DNA of 5,198 bases from Dehalococcoidales bacterium (GCA_030640485.1 DAOWJG010000046.1:1-5198), one strand, 5' to 3'. Positions 1 through 5,198 are shown, numbered from the stretch's first letter. Made by a program: numbers and translations. The notes: generated by a model from the letters alone, not told the origin.

Positions 1-42
1 ATGAGGATACCAGTTGGCAAAGATATGTATGACCAGATGTAG
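1..42 (+). CDS. Possible 3' end of a converging gene (partial)
   Basis: The first frame of the plus strand is open from the window edge and ends at a TAG at 40-42, giving a 13-residue tail, MRIPVGKDMYDQM. Its composition looks protein-like (mixed charged and hydrophobic residues, no low complexity), and it would converge on the diaphorase gene, leaving 25 bases between the two stop codons. I do not recognise the family and a tail this short can occur by chance. On the minus strand an ATG at 52 also opens a frame that runs out of the window for 17 codons, but it has no ribosome binding site and no recognisable residues. Confidence is low. Confidence 0.2.
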   Translation: MRIPVGKDMYDQM

Positions 43-67
43 TAGATAGCATTTACAGAAATAAGTC

Positions 68-940
68 CTAATATTCACTGGAGACAAAATTCTTTATCTC
101 GGCATAGCTAAATACCGGACCATCACGGCACACATAGATGTTGCCGATATTGCACCGCCCGCACTTACCGATGCCGCACTTCATCCTTTTTTCCAGCGTG
201 GTTAGCATCTGCTCCAGCGTAAAGCCCAGTCTCTCCAGCGCCGGGAAGGTAAATCGTATCATAACCGGAGGGCCACAAACGATAGCCACCGAATTATCCG
301 CTGACGGCGCTACTTCCCCCAGCACAACAGGAACCAGACCCTCTCTACCCGTCCACACCTCATCACCCTTATCCACGGTAGTCACCATATTTATGGTCTT
401 GTCCTTCTCCCACGCCTCAAGGTCGTACCGGAAACACAGGTCAGCCGGACTGCGCGCCCCATAGATAATATCTATATCGCCATATTTATCCCGGTTGTCG
501 ATAACGTTCCAGATTAGAGACCGAAGCGGCGCCAGCCCAATGCCACCCCCCACAAAAACGAGGTTCTTACCCTCTAGGAAATCAAGGGGGAAAGAGTTAC
601 CGTAGGACCCCCGGAAACCTATTTCGGCACCCACACCAAGGCGGTGTAGCGCCCGGGTCAACCTTCCCACCTGGCGGATACTACACTCTAACTGGTCTCT
701 CCGGGTGGGACTTGAGGAAATACAGAAGGGCGCTTCACCGATACCCAGGACAGAAAGGAGACAAAACTGGCCCGACTGGAAGGTGAATTCCTCTCTGAGC
801 CTCTCGTCCTTGAAACTAAAGTGAAAGGTCTTCGTATCAAAGGTTTCGTCAACTATCTTCTCTATTACCGCCAGGTGCGGGAGGTAGACATTCCCTTCCC
901 GTAGAAACCTCGGTCGGTGACTAATATCGCTAACGGCCAT
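68..940 (-). CDS. flxA: FAD/NAD(P)H-binding diaphorase subunit with C-terminal [2Fe-2S] site (FlxA / AsrB / sulfhydrogenase gamma-like)
   Basis: This 290-residue cytoplasmic protein should oxidise NAD(P)H (or reduce NAD(P)+) through FAD and pass electrons to iron-sulfur partners. Residues about 18-115 form the ferredoxin-reductase-type FAD barrel, with the flavin segment PFCISSSPTR at 71-80. The nucleotide domain follows, with GGGIGLAPLR at 131-140 and the typical CGPP at 222-225. The C-terminus carries Cys255, Cys260, Cys263 and Cys271 (C-x4-C-x2-C-x7-C), the PyrK/AsrB-type [2Fe-2S] site. Length and domain order match the gamma subunit of sulfhydrogenase, AsrB and FlxA. The ATG at 940 lies three bases after the upstream stop, and a GGAG sits nine bases before it inside the end of that gene, which fixes the start. 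It is the last recognised gene of a four-gene operon. Because an MvhD-type adaptor is in the same operon and no sulfite reductase catalytic subunit is seen, the FlxA role is more likely than AsrB. NADH versus NADPH preference cannot be read from the sequence. Confidence 0.88.
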   Translation of the reverse strand: MAVSDISHRPRFLREGNVYLPHLAVIEKIVDETFDTKTFHFSFKDERLREEFTFQSGQFCLLSVLGIGEAPFCISSSPTRRDQLECSIRQVGRLTRALHRLGVGAEIGFRGSYGNSFPLDFLEGKNLVFVGGGIGLAPLRSLIWNVIDNRDKYGDIDIIYGARSPADLCFRYDLEAWEKDKTINMVTTVDKGDEVWTGREGLVPVVLGEVAPSADNSVAIVCGPPVMIRFTFPALERLGFTLEQMLTTLEKRMKCGIGKCGRCNIGNIYVCRDGPVFSYAEIKNFVSSEY

Positions 941-943
941 TTA

Positions 944-1987
944 TTACTTCTCCAGTTTAACTCGTTCTTCAGCCGGGAGATTAGCCAGCACCTGAGTAAT
1001 ATCCCAGTTTACCGGACACAGGCGGATACAGCGGCCGCAACCGGTACAGGCAATAACATCGAAGCTCATAGGATAGAACTCATATTTATGGCATACCTTT
1101 TGCCGTAGCCGCCGCCACTTTTCCTCCCGGGGGTTTTCCACCGGCATCTGGGTATAGATGGGGAAAGCACAGCTATCCCAACTCCGGAATCTCTCTCCCT
1201 GATTATTTATCAGCTCATCACTGATATCAAAGCAATAGCAGGTGGGACAGAGAAAGGTACAGATACCACAGCTTATACACTTGGCAGCTACCCTCTCCCA
1301 GTAGTCTTTATCTTCAAAGCCGGCAAGCAGCCTCTCCGTGACAGCCTCGGTATTTATCTTTCTGATTACCCTGCCGCCGGCTAGCTCTTTTGCCTCTTTA
1401 GCCCTAGCTTCATCAGCCTTGGTCGCCGCTCTAGCCAGGCTGGTCCTAGCTATTAGCTCTCTACCCTTATCTGTAATCGCCTCCACCAGAAACTCACCGC
1501 CAATATCGGTAAGCATCAGGTCAACACTGGCCGCATCGGTAGGGCTACCGCCCAGTGAAGTGCAGAAGCAACTGTCATAAGGGCTGGTACACCCCAGCCC
1601 AACCAGCACTCCGTTCTTTCGTCTAGTAAGGTAATAAGGGTCTTCATAGGTATCCTTGAAGGTCATATCCAGTATAGACAGAGCCCTGGCATCACAGGGC
1701 CGGATACCAAAGATGAGGCACCCTTTTTCGGCTGGTGGCGGCAGCTCTACCTGATAGCCATCCCCGCCCTTCTGGAAGCGGAACATCGACTCCATCGGGG
1801 GGAAGAAAATGGCCTTGGGTGGCACCACGGTATTCCGATACCAAGCGAGGAAACTGGCCTCCTTACCATCCCACCTAGCCCACTTTGCCACTCCTTCATC
1901 TTGCGAGGGCACGAAGACAGTAAATTCCTGGCTCCACTCGCTGAGGAGTTTAGCAATCTCAGTTTTCTTGATTTTAGCACTGGCCAT
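944..1987 (-). CDS. 4Fe-4S dicluster subunit, AsrA / sulfhydrogenase beta-like (Flx iron-sulfur subunit)
   Basis: This 347-residue soluble protein is an electron wire that normally pairs with the diaphorase encoded just downstream. The N-terminal half has the family's GIRPCDARAL block at 94-103, plus Cys90, Cys133, Cys140 and Cys142. Residues about 185-205 are rich in Ala, Lys and Glu and look like a helical linker. Two [4Fe-4S] motifs follow: Cys237/240/243/247, extended by CPTCYC to Cys250 and Cys252, and Cys314/317/320/324 in a CTGCGRC-type ferredoxin motif ending in CPV. This layout is that of Fer4_22-type proteins such as anaerobic sulfite reductase A and the beta subunit of sulfhydrogenase. 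The ATG at 1987 is five bases after the upstream stop. The ribosome binding site is weak (AGG about nine bases upstream, within the stop region), which suggests coupling to translation of the previous gene. Two-gene sets of this protein plus the FAD subunit are the common diaphorase unit of such complexes. I cannot tell whether FlxB or FlxC is the right letter, so no symbol is given. Confidence 0.85.
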   Translation of the reverse strand: MASAKIKKTEIAKLLSEWSQEFTVFVPSQDEGVAKWARWDGKEASFLAWYRNTVVPPKAIFFPPMESMFRFQKGGDGYQVELPPPAEKGCLIFGIRPCDARALSILDMTFKDTYEDPYYLTRRKNGVLVGLGCTSPYDSCFCTSLGGSPTDAASVDLMLTDIGGEFLVEAITDKGRELIARTSLARAATKADEARAKEAKELAGGRVIRKINTEAVTERLLAGFEDKDYWERVAAKCISCGICTFLCPTCYCFDISDELINNQGERFRSWDSCAFPIYTQMPVENPREEKWRRLRQKVCHKYEFYPMSFDVIACTGCGRCIRLCPVNWDITQVLANLPAEERVKLEK

Positions 1988-1992
1988 CTTTT

Positions 1993-2964
1993 TTACCTGA
2001 TGAAATTCTCGGTGTCGGTAGCTTCGTAGTAAGCCATTAGTGGCGGTGCCTCTTTATCCATCCCCGCCTTATAGTGGAAGAGCCCATCTACGATGTCATA
2101 CATCTCCCGGGCTAGACTTCGAAGCGGAATATTCACCGGGCAGGTACGCTCACACTCACCACAGTCAGTGCATCTACCCGCTACATGAATATTTCTCGTT
2201 ACCTGGAACATGAGGTTATCCTGCCACCGTGGTATCGGTAGTACCCATGGCGGCTCAGTCTCCTCAGCGAAGCACCGCTCACAAAAGCAGGCCGGACATA
2301 TATTTCGGCAGGCATAGCACCGGATACAGCGGTCAAACTCGTTTTGCCAGAACTCCCACCTCCGCTCCAGACTCATACCCTTTAAGCAGTTTACCTTTTC
2401 CTGACTGGCGGCTTTTTCCTCATCACCAGCGGGGGAAGTCGCCTCTCCCAGCAGGATGTCATACTCCTGAGGCGTAGGTAGCTCACAGGCAAGGCAATTG
2501 TCAAACAGGACTTCTGGGGCAGGGAATTCTGTTTCCTGCCCACTAACCGTTATCACGACTCTATCCCCATCCCGGGTAATCTTATCTATCTCATCCCGGT
2601 CCTTCCCCGCTAATTTCTCCACCTTACGCAGATCAATAACTCCCGAGCAGGGGACACCTAGAATGACTATGTCCTCTCTGGCTACTTTATTATCCTGCAG
2701 CAGGCTAACAAGGGAGCGGCTGTCACACCCCTTGGCGACAATACCAACGCGCCCCTTGACCCCGGTTAGATACACACTGAGGTTATTCACGATAAAGGGG
2801 TTAATTACCAGACGGCTGGTATCATCTTTATCACTGGTTATTAGCGGGGTAGTAGTGAACTTTAGACTGCCGCCTTCAAAGCCGATAATATGGTCAACCT
2901 TACCCTGCTCCAGTAAAGTTTTAGCCTCACGGCGCAGTGTCTGTTCCATTTCCTTGTCTTTCAT
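1993..2964 (-). CDS. Iron-sulfur subunit, F420-hydrogenase/formate dehydrogenase beta-style with C-terminal 2x[4Fe-4S]
   Basis: This 323-residue protein carries a ferredoxin-like tail behind a domain of the FrhB/FdhB style. The N-terminal part (about 1-165) has VGIVAKGCDSRSL at 73-85, GVPCSGVIDL at 103-112 and CLACELPTP at 157-165, so Cys80, Cys106, Cys157 and Cys160 could form an additional cluster or redox site. The C-terminal part has Cys213/216/219/223, followed by Cys226, Cys228 and Cys231, and a second motif Cys265/268/271/275 ending in CPVNIPL. No membrane segment or signal peptide is seen. The ATG at 2964 overlaps the adaptor gene by 38 bases. A second ATG at 2949 (residue 6) would shorten the overlap to 23 bases, and neither has a clear ribosome binding site, so the start is uncertain by five residues. 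Its place between the adaptor and the AsrA-like subunit suggests that it relays electrons between the diaphorase pair and the MvhD-type protein. It is probably FlxB or FlxC; the letter is not assigned. Confidence 0.8.
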   Translation of the reverse strand: MKDKEMEQTLRREAKTLLEQGKVDHIIGFEGGSLKFTTTPLITSDKDDTSRLVINPFIVNNLSVYLTGVKGRVGIVAKGCDSRSLVSLLQDNKVAREDIVILGVPCSGVIDLRKVEKLAGKDRDEIDKITRDGDRVVITVSGQETEFPAPEVLFDNCLACELPTPQEYDILLGEATSPAGDEEKAASQEKVNCLKGMSLERRWEFWQNEFDRCIRCYACRNICPACFCERCFAEETEPPWVLPIPRWQDNLMFQVTRNIHVAGRCTDCGECERTCPVNIPLRSLAREMYDIVDGLFHYKAGMDKEAPPLMAYYEATDTENFIR

Positions 2965-3382
2965 CGCTAAATACTCTGTTGGGTCCGAGCTCCTTTATCT
3001 CTTGTGTCATTTCAGTAACTGCCTCAGCAAATTTTCCGCCTTCAGAAGCCGAAACCCAGCTCGCCTGAACCCGCTGTGGGTTAATGCCCATATACTCAAG
3101 GAATTTCTTGGTTATCGCCATCCGTCGGCGGGTAAAGTAGTTTCCCGTTTGATAGTGACAATCACCAGGATGACAGCCAGAAACGAGCACACCATCAAAA
3201 CCAAGACGCAGTGCCTTGAGAATAAAGAGGGGGTCGACTCTCCCCGAACACGGGACTCGGATGATTCTTATGTTGGCCGGGTATTTCTTACGGCTGGTGC
3301 CGGCTAAATCAGCACCAGCATAGCTACACCACTTGCACAGAAAACCCAGCAGCTGAGGTTCCCACTCTGAGCCTTGTCGCAT
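2927..3382 (-). CDS. mvhD: MvhD/FlpD-type hydrogenase delta subunit, electron adaptor to HdrA (FlxD-like)
   Basis: This 151-residue protein belongs to the MvhD/FlpD family, small [2Fe-2S] proteins that link hydrogenase, formate dehydrogenase or NADH dehydrogenase modules to HdrA. The family's cysteines are all present: FLCKWCSYAGAD with Cys16 and Cys19, RVPCSGRVDP with Cys45, and SGCHPGDCHY with Cys70 and Cys75. Normal family sequence ends near ELGPN (131-135). The remaining 16 residues are read through the overlap with the next gene. I chose the ATG at 3382 because GAGG lies at 3387-3390, just upstream, and homologous proteins begin shortly before the EWEP segment. A TTG at 3412 in the same frame would add ten residues with no family character. 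It is the first gene of its operon and lies about 40 bases downstream of a predicted transcription start. The family usually has hdrA next to it or fused to it, but here the upstream neighbour is a glmS remnant. The family assignment is firm; the identity of the HdrA partner is unknown. Confidence 0.9.
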   Translation of the reverse strand: MRQGSEWEPQLLGFLCKWCSYAGADLAGTSRKKYPANIRIIRVPCSGRVDPLFILKALRLGFDGVLVSGCHPGDCHYQTGNYFTRRRMAITKKFLEYMGINPQRVQASWVSASEGGKFAEAVTEMTQEIKELGPNRVFSDERQGNGTDTAP

Positions 3383-3386
3383 ATAA

Positions 3387-3390
3387 CCTC
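3387..3390 (-). promoter_or_regulatory. Ribosome binding site deciding the mvhD start
   Basis: GAGG on the minus strand sits four bases before the ATG at 3382. It is the only purine-rich site in the leader that suits a start codon, and it favours this ATG over the in-frame TTG at 3412, which would lie only about 11 bases after the predicted transcription start and has no such site. The spacing is slightly short. Confidence 0.5.
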
Positions 3391-3429
3391 GGTAGAAATG
3401 AGTAAGTAGCAATTAAAAGCCGCGACTTT

Positions 3430-3459
3430 ATTATAGCCGATAGAACACATTAACATCAA
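3430..3459 (-). promoter_or_regulatory. Sigma-70 type promoter of the flx-like operon
   Basis: On the minus strand, TTGATG (3459-3454, four of six matches to TTGACA) is followed after 18 bases by a perfect TATAAT (3435-3430). Transcription would start near 3423, giving a leader of about 40 bases before the mvhD ATG. Its position, after the glm remnants and before the first electron-transfer gene, is where an operon promoter is expected. I see no clear operator palindrome around it, so regulation cannot be inferred. The perfect -10 box makes this the best promoter in the window. Confidence 0.65.
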
Positions 3460-3490
3460 ACTGAGAATAAACCCCTAGCTTGGGTTGGCT

Positions 3491-3519
3491 AGTGAGAGAT
3501 AGAAAGCGGCCAGCCACTT
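3491..3519 (-). terminator. Weak intrinsic terminator-like hairpin after the glmS remnant
   Basis: On the minus strand, AAGTGG (3519-3514), loop CTGG, CCGCTT (3509-3504) forms a six-base-pair stem with one G-U pair, followed by a pyrimidine-rich tail (TCTATCTCTCACT, 3503-3491). It begins 25 bases after the glmS stop and lies upstream of the flx promoter, the right place to end the glm transcript. The stem is short and the tail is not a true U-run, so termination would be inefficient at best. Confidence 0.35.
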
Positions 3520-3544
3520 GGTAACCGTCCCTAAACCGCCCCCT

Positions 3545-3819
3545 TTACTCCACAGTTACGCTCTTGGCCAGGTTCCTCGGGGTATCTATGGAACAACCCC
3601 TCTCTCGAGCCGTATAGTAGGCAAGCAGTTGGAGAGCCACCGTATTAACCACCGGGGAAAACATGGTGTCAACCTCAGGCACTGCGATGACGAAGTCAGC
3701 AAGTTCTTTTATGGCTTCATCTCCCTCCTCCGCCAACGCTATCACCGGTGCCCCCCTGGCTTTAGCCTCCTTAATACTGGACAGCATCGCCCTGACTTAC
3801 TTCACCCACTTTCACACAA
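3545..3819 (-). pseudogene. glmS: glmS remnant: glutamine-fructose-6-phosphate aminotransferase, mostly deleted
   Basis: The frame 3787-3545 encodes 80 residues that match only the extreme C-terminus of GlmS: the last part of the second SIS (isomerase) domain, with [12 protein letters not shown] near its start, then [11 protein letters not shown], and the hallmark end [11 protein letters not shown], whose Lys corresponds to the catalytic lysine of the E. coli enzyme. Intact GlmS has about 600 residues, so the glutaminase domain and the first SIS domain are gone and the fragment cannot make glucosamine-6-phosphate. A TAA lies in frame 12 bases upstream of the ATG at 3787. The 32 bases between the glmM stop and this ATG may hold a trace of the original start: TTG TGT at 3819-3814 (Met-Cys, the Cys being the glutaminase nucleophile), then, one frame shift later, codons 3809-3780 reading [10 protein letters not shown], which resembles a GlmS N-terminus. 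The C-terminal match is firm; the N-terminal trace is inference. If expressed at all, an 80-residue protein would start at 3787. Confidence 0.8.
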
Positions 3820-5130
3820 TCACTTTTTTCCTGACTTCCCTCGCCTATTTGTCATGCAATCTTTAATTGCTCTAACGGCACTACCATAAAGCTCATGCGC
3901 CCGCGCCTGGCTCTTTGCCTCAGCCGTTATCCTTATCTTGGGTTCAGTACCTGATGCCCGGACAAGCAGCCACCCATCGCCAAAATCTAGCTTAATCCCG
4001 TCAACAGTGCTCACCGATAACGGCTTCATAGCCATAAACCTTGGCTCCAGCTCACTCGTCGCTACCTCCTCACTACTGACACTGCCACGTAGCATCGGGT
4101 AGGAGGATATCTCATCAATCAATGGCGACAATTCTTGCCGACTCGCTATAGCTACCAGTCGAGCCGCCGCATAAATACCATCGGGACACAGAGACAGGTT
4201 AGGAAAGACCCAGTTGCCCGAGGGCTCCCCACCAAAATCCCCACCCCCTTTTAGCTCCTGGGACACATGAGTATCACCCACCCGGGTTCGGGTAACCTTG
4301 AAACCCATTTCATCAATCATCATCGAAGCATCTACGGTAGTAACGATTTCTTTAGCCCCTAACTCCCGGGCTAAAAGGATAATCAGCTTATCCCCGGAAA
4401 TAAACCGACCCCGCTCATCTACCGCCATCATTCGGTCGGCATCCCCGTCATGGGCAATTCCTAAATCAGCTCCAGATTCCCTGGTAGCCAGTATCAGATT
4501 CTCCAGATTAGCCTCGGTAGGCTCAGCGTTACGAGGGAAGAAACCGGTAGGATAACAATTCATGGTTACCACATCACAGCCCAGTCTGGTTAACAGGTAG
4601 GGGGTAATATGATAAGCTGCCCCACAACCGCTATCCACCACCACCTTAAGCTTAAGACTACCGGGGAAATCCCCGAGTATACGTTCCACATGCTCCCCAG
4701 TGGTACCATTAAGAACATTACTATTCTTCATTTCACTCCAAGGGGCAGCCGCAGCTAAGTCACCCAGCACTAACTCTTCTACCTCTCCACGCTGAGCGGA
4801 GTCAAAGGCAGAGCCGTCTGGATTTAGGAGCTTAATACCATTATATTGAGGGGGATTATGCGAGGCGGTAATCATTACCCCGGCCTGGAACTTCCTGGCA
4901 GCGAAGGCCAGCGTTGGGGTAGGTAAAATCCCGCCGTCACAGCAGCTGGTACCACTAGCCAGCACCCCAGAGATAAGGGCATGCTTTCAGGCACTTGAGG
5001 AAGTTCTAGTATCGCTGCCGATGACTACACTGTCATAAATCTCCCCCACGGCTAATCCAACCTTTAAGGCCAGCTGGATTAGTTCCTTATCAACGACTCT
5101 TCTTATCCCGGACGTGCCCAATAAACACAT
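3820..5130 (-). pseudogene. glmM: Phosphoglucosamine/phosphomannomutase (GlmM-type) interrupted by an in-frame TGA
   Basis: The gene encodes an alpha-D-phosphohexomutase, probably converting glucosamine-6-phosphate to glucosamine-1-phosphate for UDP-GlcNAc. From the ATG at 5130 to the TGA at 3822-3820 there are 436 codons, near the family's usual length, but codon 48 (4989-4987) is TGA. Family sequence is readable on both sides in the same frame: LLGTSGIRR at 3-11 and SDTRTSS at 39-45 before it, KHALISG right after it. Beyond it the catalytic parts are intact: TASHNP with the phospho-serine at 90, metal site DGDADR at 228-233, sugar loop GEPSGNW at 301-307, and phosphate loop RASGTEPKIRI at 391-401. 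The only start that avoids the stop is GTG at 4965 (381 residues), which removes the conserved N-terminal loop and probably yields no active enzyme. An in-frame stop at 5145-5143 excludes any start further upstream. The adjoining glmS wreck supports a linked aminosugar unit. Phosphomannomutase activity cannot be excluded. The stop may be real decay or a sequence error. Confidence 0.82.
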
Positions 5131-5139
5131 TGCGCCATA

Positions 5140-5167
5140 AGTTTACCATATTAGTGCCAAATGTCAA
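5140..5167 (-). promoter_or_regulatory. Candidate sigma-70 promoter of glmM giving a nearly leaderless transcript
   Basis: On the minus strand a perfect TTGACA (5167-5162) is followed after 16 bases by TAAACT (5145-5140, four of six matches to TATAAT). The expected transcription start is near 5133, only a few bases before the ATG at 5130. No ribosome binding site is seen upstream of that ATG, which agrees with a leaderless or near-leaderless message. The -35 box is excellent, the -10 box moderate. Confidence 0.45.
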
Positions 5168-5170
5168 CCA

Positions 5171-5191
5171 CCTGGGTTCCGAAGAGCCAAG
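5171..5191 (-). other. Hairpin with C(UUCG)G tetraloop upstream of the glmM promoter
   Basis: Read on the minus strand, CTTGG (5191-5187) can pair with CCAGG (5175-5171), with one T-G pair. Above a small internal loop, TC pairs with GA around a TTCG loop (5183-5180). The C(UUCG)G loop is a well-known very stable RNA tetraloop. There is no U-run after it, so it is not a standard terminator. It could belong to the end of the transcript entering from the right of the window, but its function is unknown. Confidence 0.3.
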
Positions 5192-5198
5192 AATAAAC

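Noticed and set aside
138..464. Plus-strand open frame of 108 codons, with similar short ones at 917-1108, 1338-1580, 1809-2000, 2229-2477, 3518-3889 and 4298-4555
   Set aside because: Each runs antisense to a real gene or remnant, shows biased composition and lacks family motifs.
1747..1980. Minus-strand open frame of 77 codons inside the AsrA-like gene
   Set aside because: It is an out-of-frame reading of the N-terminal region of a well-supported gene.
68..1987. Assignment of the last two genes to anaerobic sulfite reductase (AsrAB)
   Set aside because: No AsrC-type siroheme subunit is present in the window, and the co-operonic MvhD-type adaptor points to an Hdr-linked module. The left edge is open, so this is not excluded absolutely.
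2498..3307. Open frame of 269 codons on the plus strand
   Set aside because: It lies antisense to two well-supported iron-sulfur genes, is rich in Ser, Arg and Leu as expected for a reverse reading, and has no recognisable domain.
3383..3412. Upstream TTG start for the adaptor gene
   Set aside because: The ten added residues have no family character, and a GAGG is placed for the ATG at 3382.
3470..3486. Inverted repeat AACCC-7-GGGTT as terminator
   Set aside because: It has only five base pairs, no U-run, and lies just upstream of the promoter -35 box. The hairpin at 3504-3519 is the better candidate.
4987..4989. TGA recoded as selenocysteine, tryptophan or glycine
   Set aside because: The family has no selenocysteine here and the expected residue is hydrophobic. 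The other genes use TGA as a normal stop (the adaptor gene and the end of glmM), so recoding of the whole genome is unlikely.

Overview
The window reads as a piece of a strict anaerobe's chromosome or metagenomic contig with intermediate GC. All genes I can support lie on the minus strand. The iron-sulfur and flavin electron-transfer genes are of the kind found in sulfate reducers, Dehalococcoidia (Chloroflexota) and methanogens. The archaeal-like style of the phosphohexosemutase would fit Dehalococcoidia or a relative, but this placement is an impression from protein style, not a proven assignment.

Layout, read right to left in the direction of transcription. (1) 5198-3545 holds two damaged genes of UDP-N-acetylglucosamine synthesis. 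A glmM-type phosphohexosemutase has one in-frame TGA at its 48th codon. Directly after it lies a wreck of glmS: a possible out-of-frame trace of the start, then only the last 80 codons of the isomerase domain. (2) 3544-3383 is a control region of about 160 bases, with a weak terminator-like hairpin for the glm unit followed by a good sigma-70 type promoter (perfect TATAAT). (3) 3382-68 is a tight four-gene operon: an MvhD/FlpD-type adaptor, an iron-sulfur protein of the F420-hydrogenase/formate dehydrogenase beta style, an iron-sulfur protein of the AsrA/sulfhydrogenase-beta style, and an FAD/NAD(P)H diaphorase with a C-terminal [2Fe-2S] site. (4) 67-1 is unexplained and may hold the end of a converging gene.

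The four-gene operon has the parts list of the FlxABCD module (NADH dehydrogenase partner of HdrABC), in the reverse order D to A. The likely electron path is NAD(P)H, FAD, [2Fe-2S], the two polyferredoxin-like subunits, MvhD-type adaptor, then an HdrA-like flavoprotein that could bifurcate electrons. No hdrA, hdrB or hdrC is in the window: the space before the adaptor is taken by the glmS remnant and the promoter, so the partner must be encoded beyond the left edge or elsewhere.

The most notable points are the Flx-like module whose own promoter starts at the adaptor gene with no Hdr beside it, and the glmM-glmS pair, which carries an in-frame stop that two compensating one-base run-length changes would explain and a large glmS deletion possibly formed at a short direct repeat. 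I see no mobile element, CRISPR array, tRNA or rRNA.
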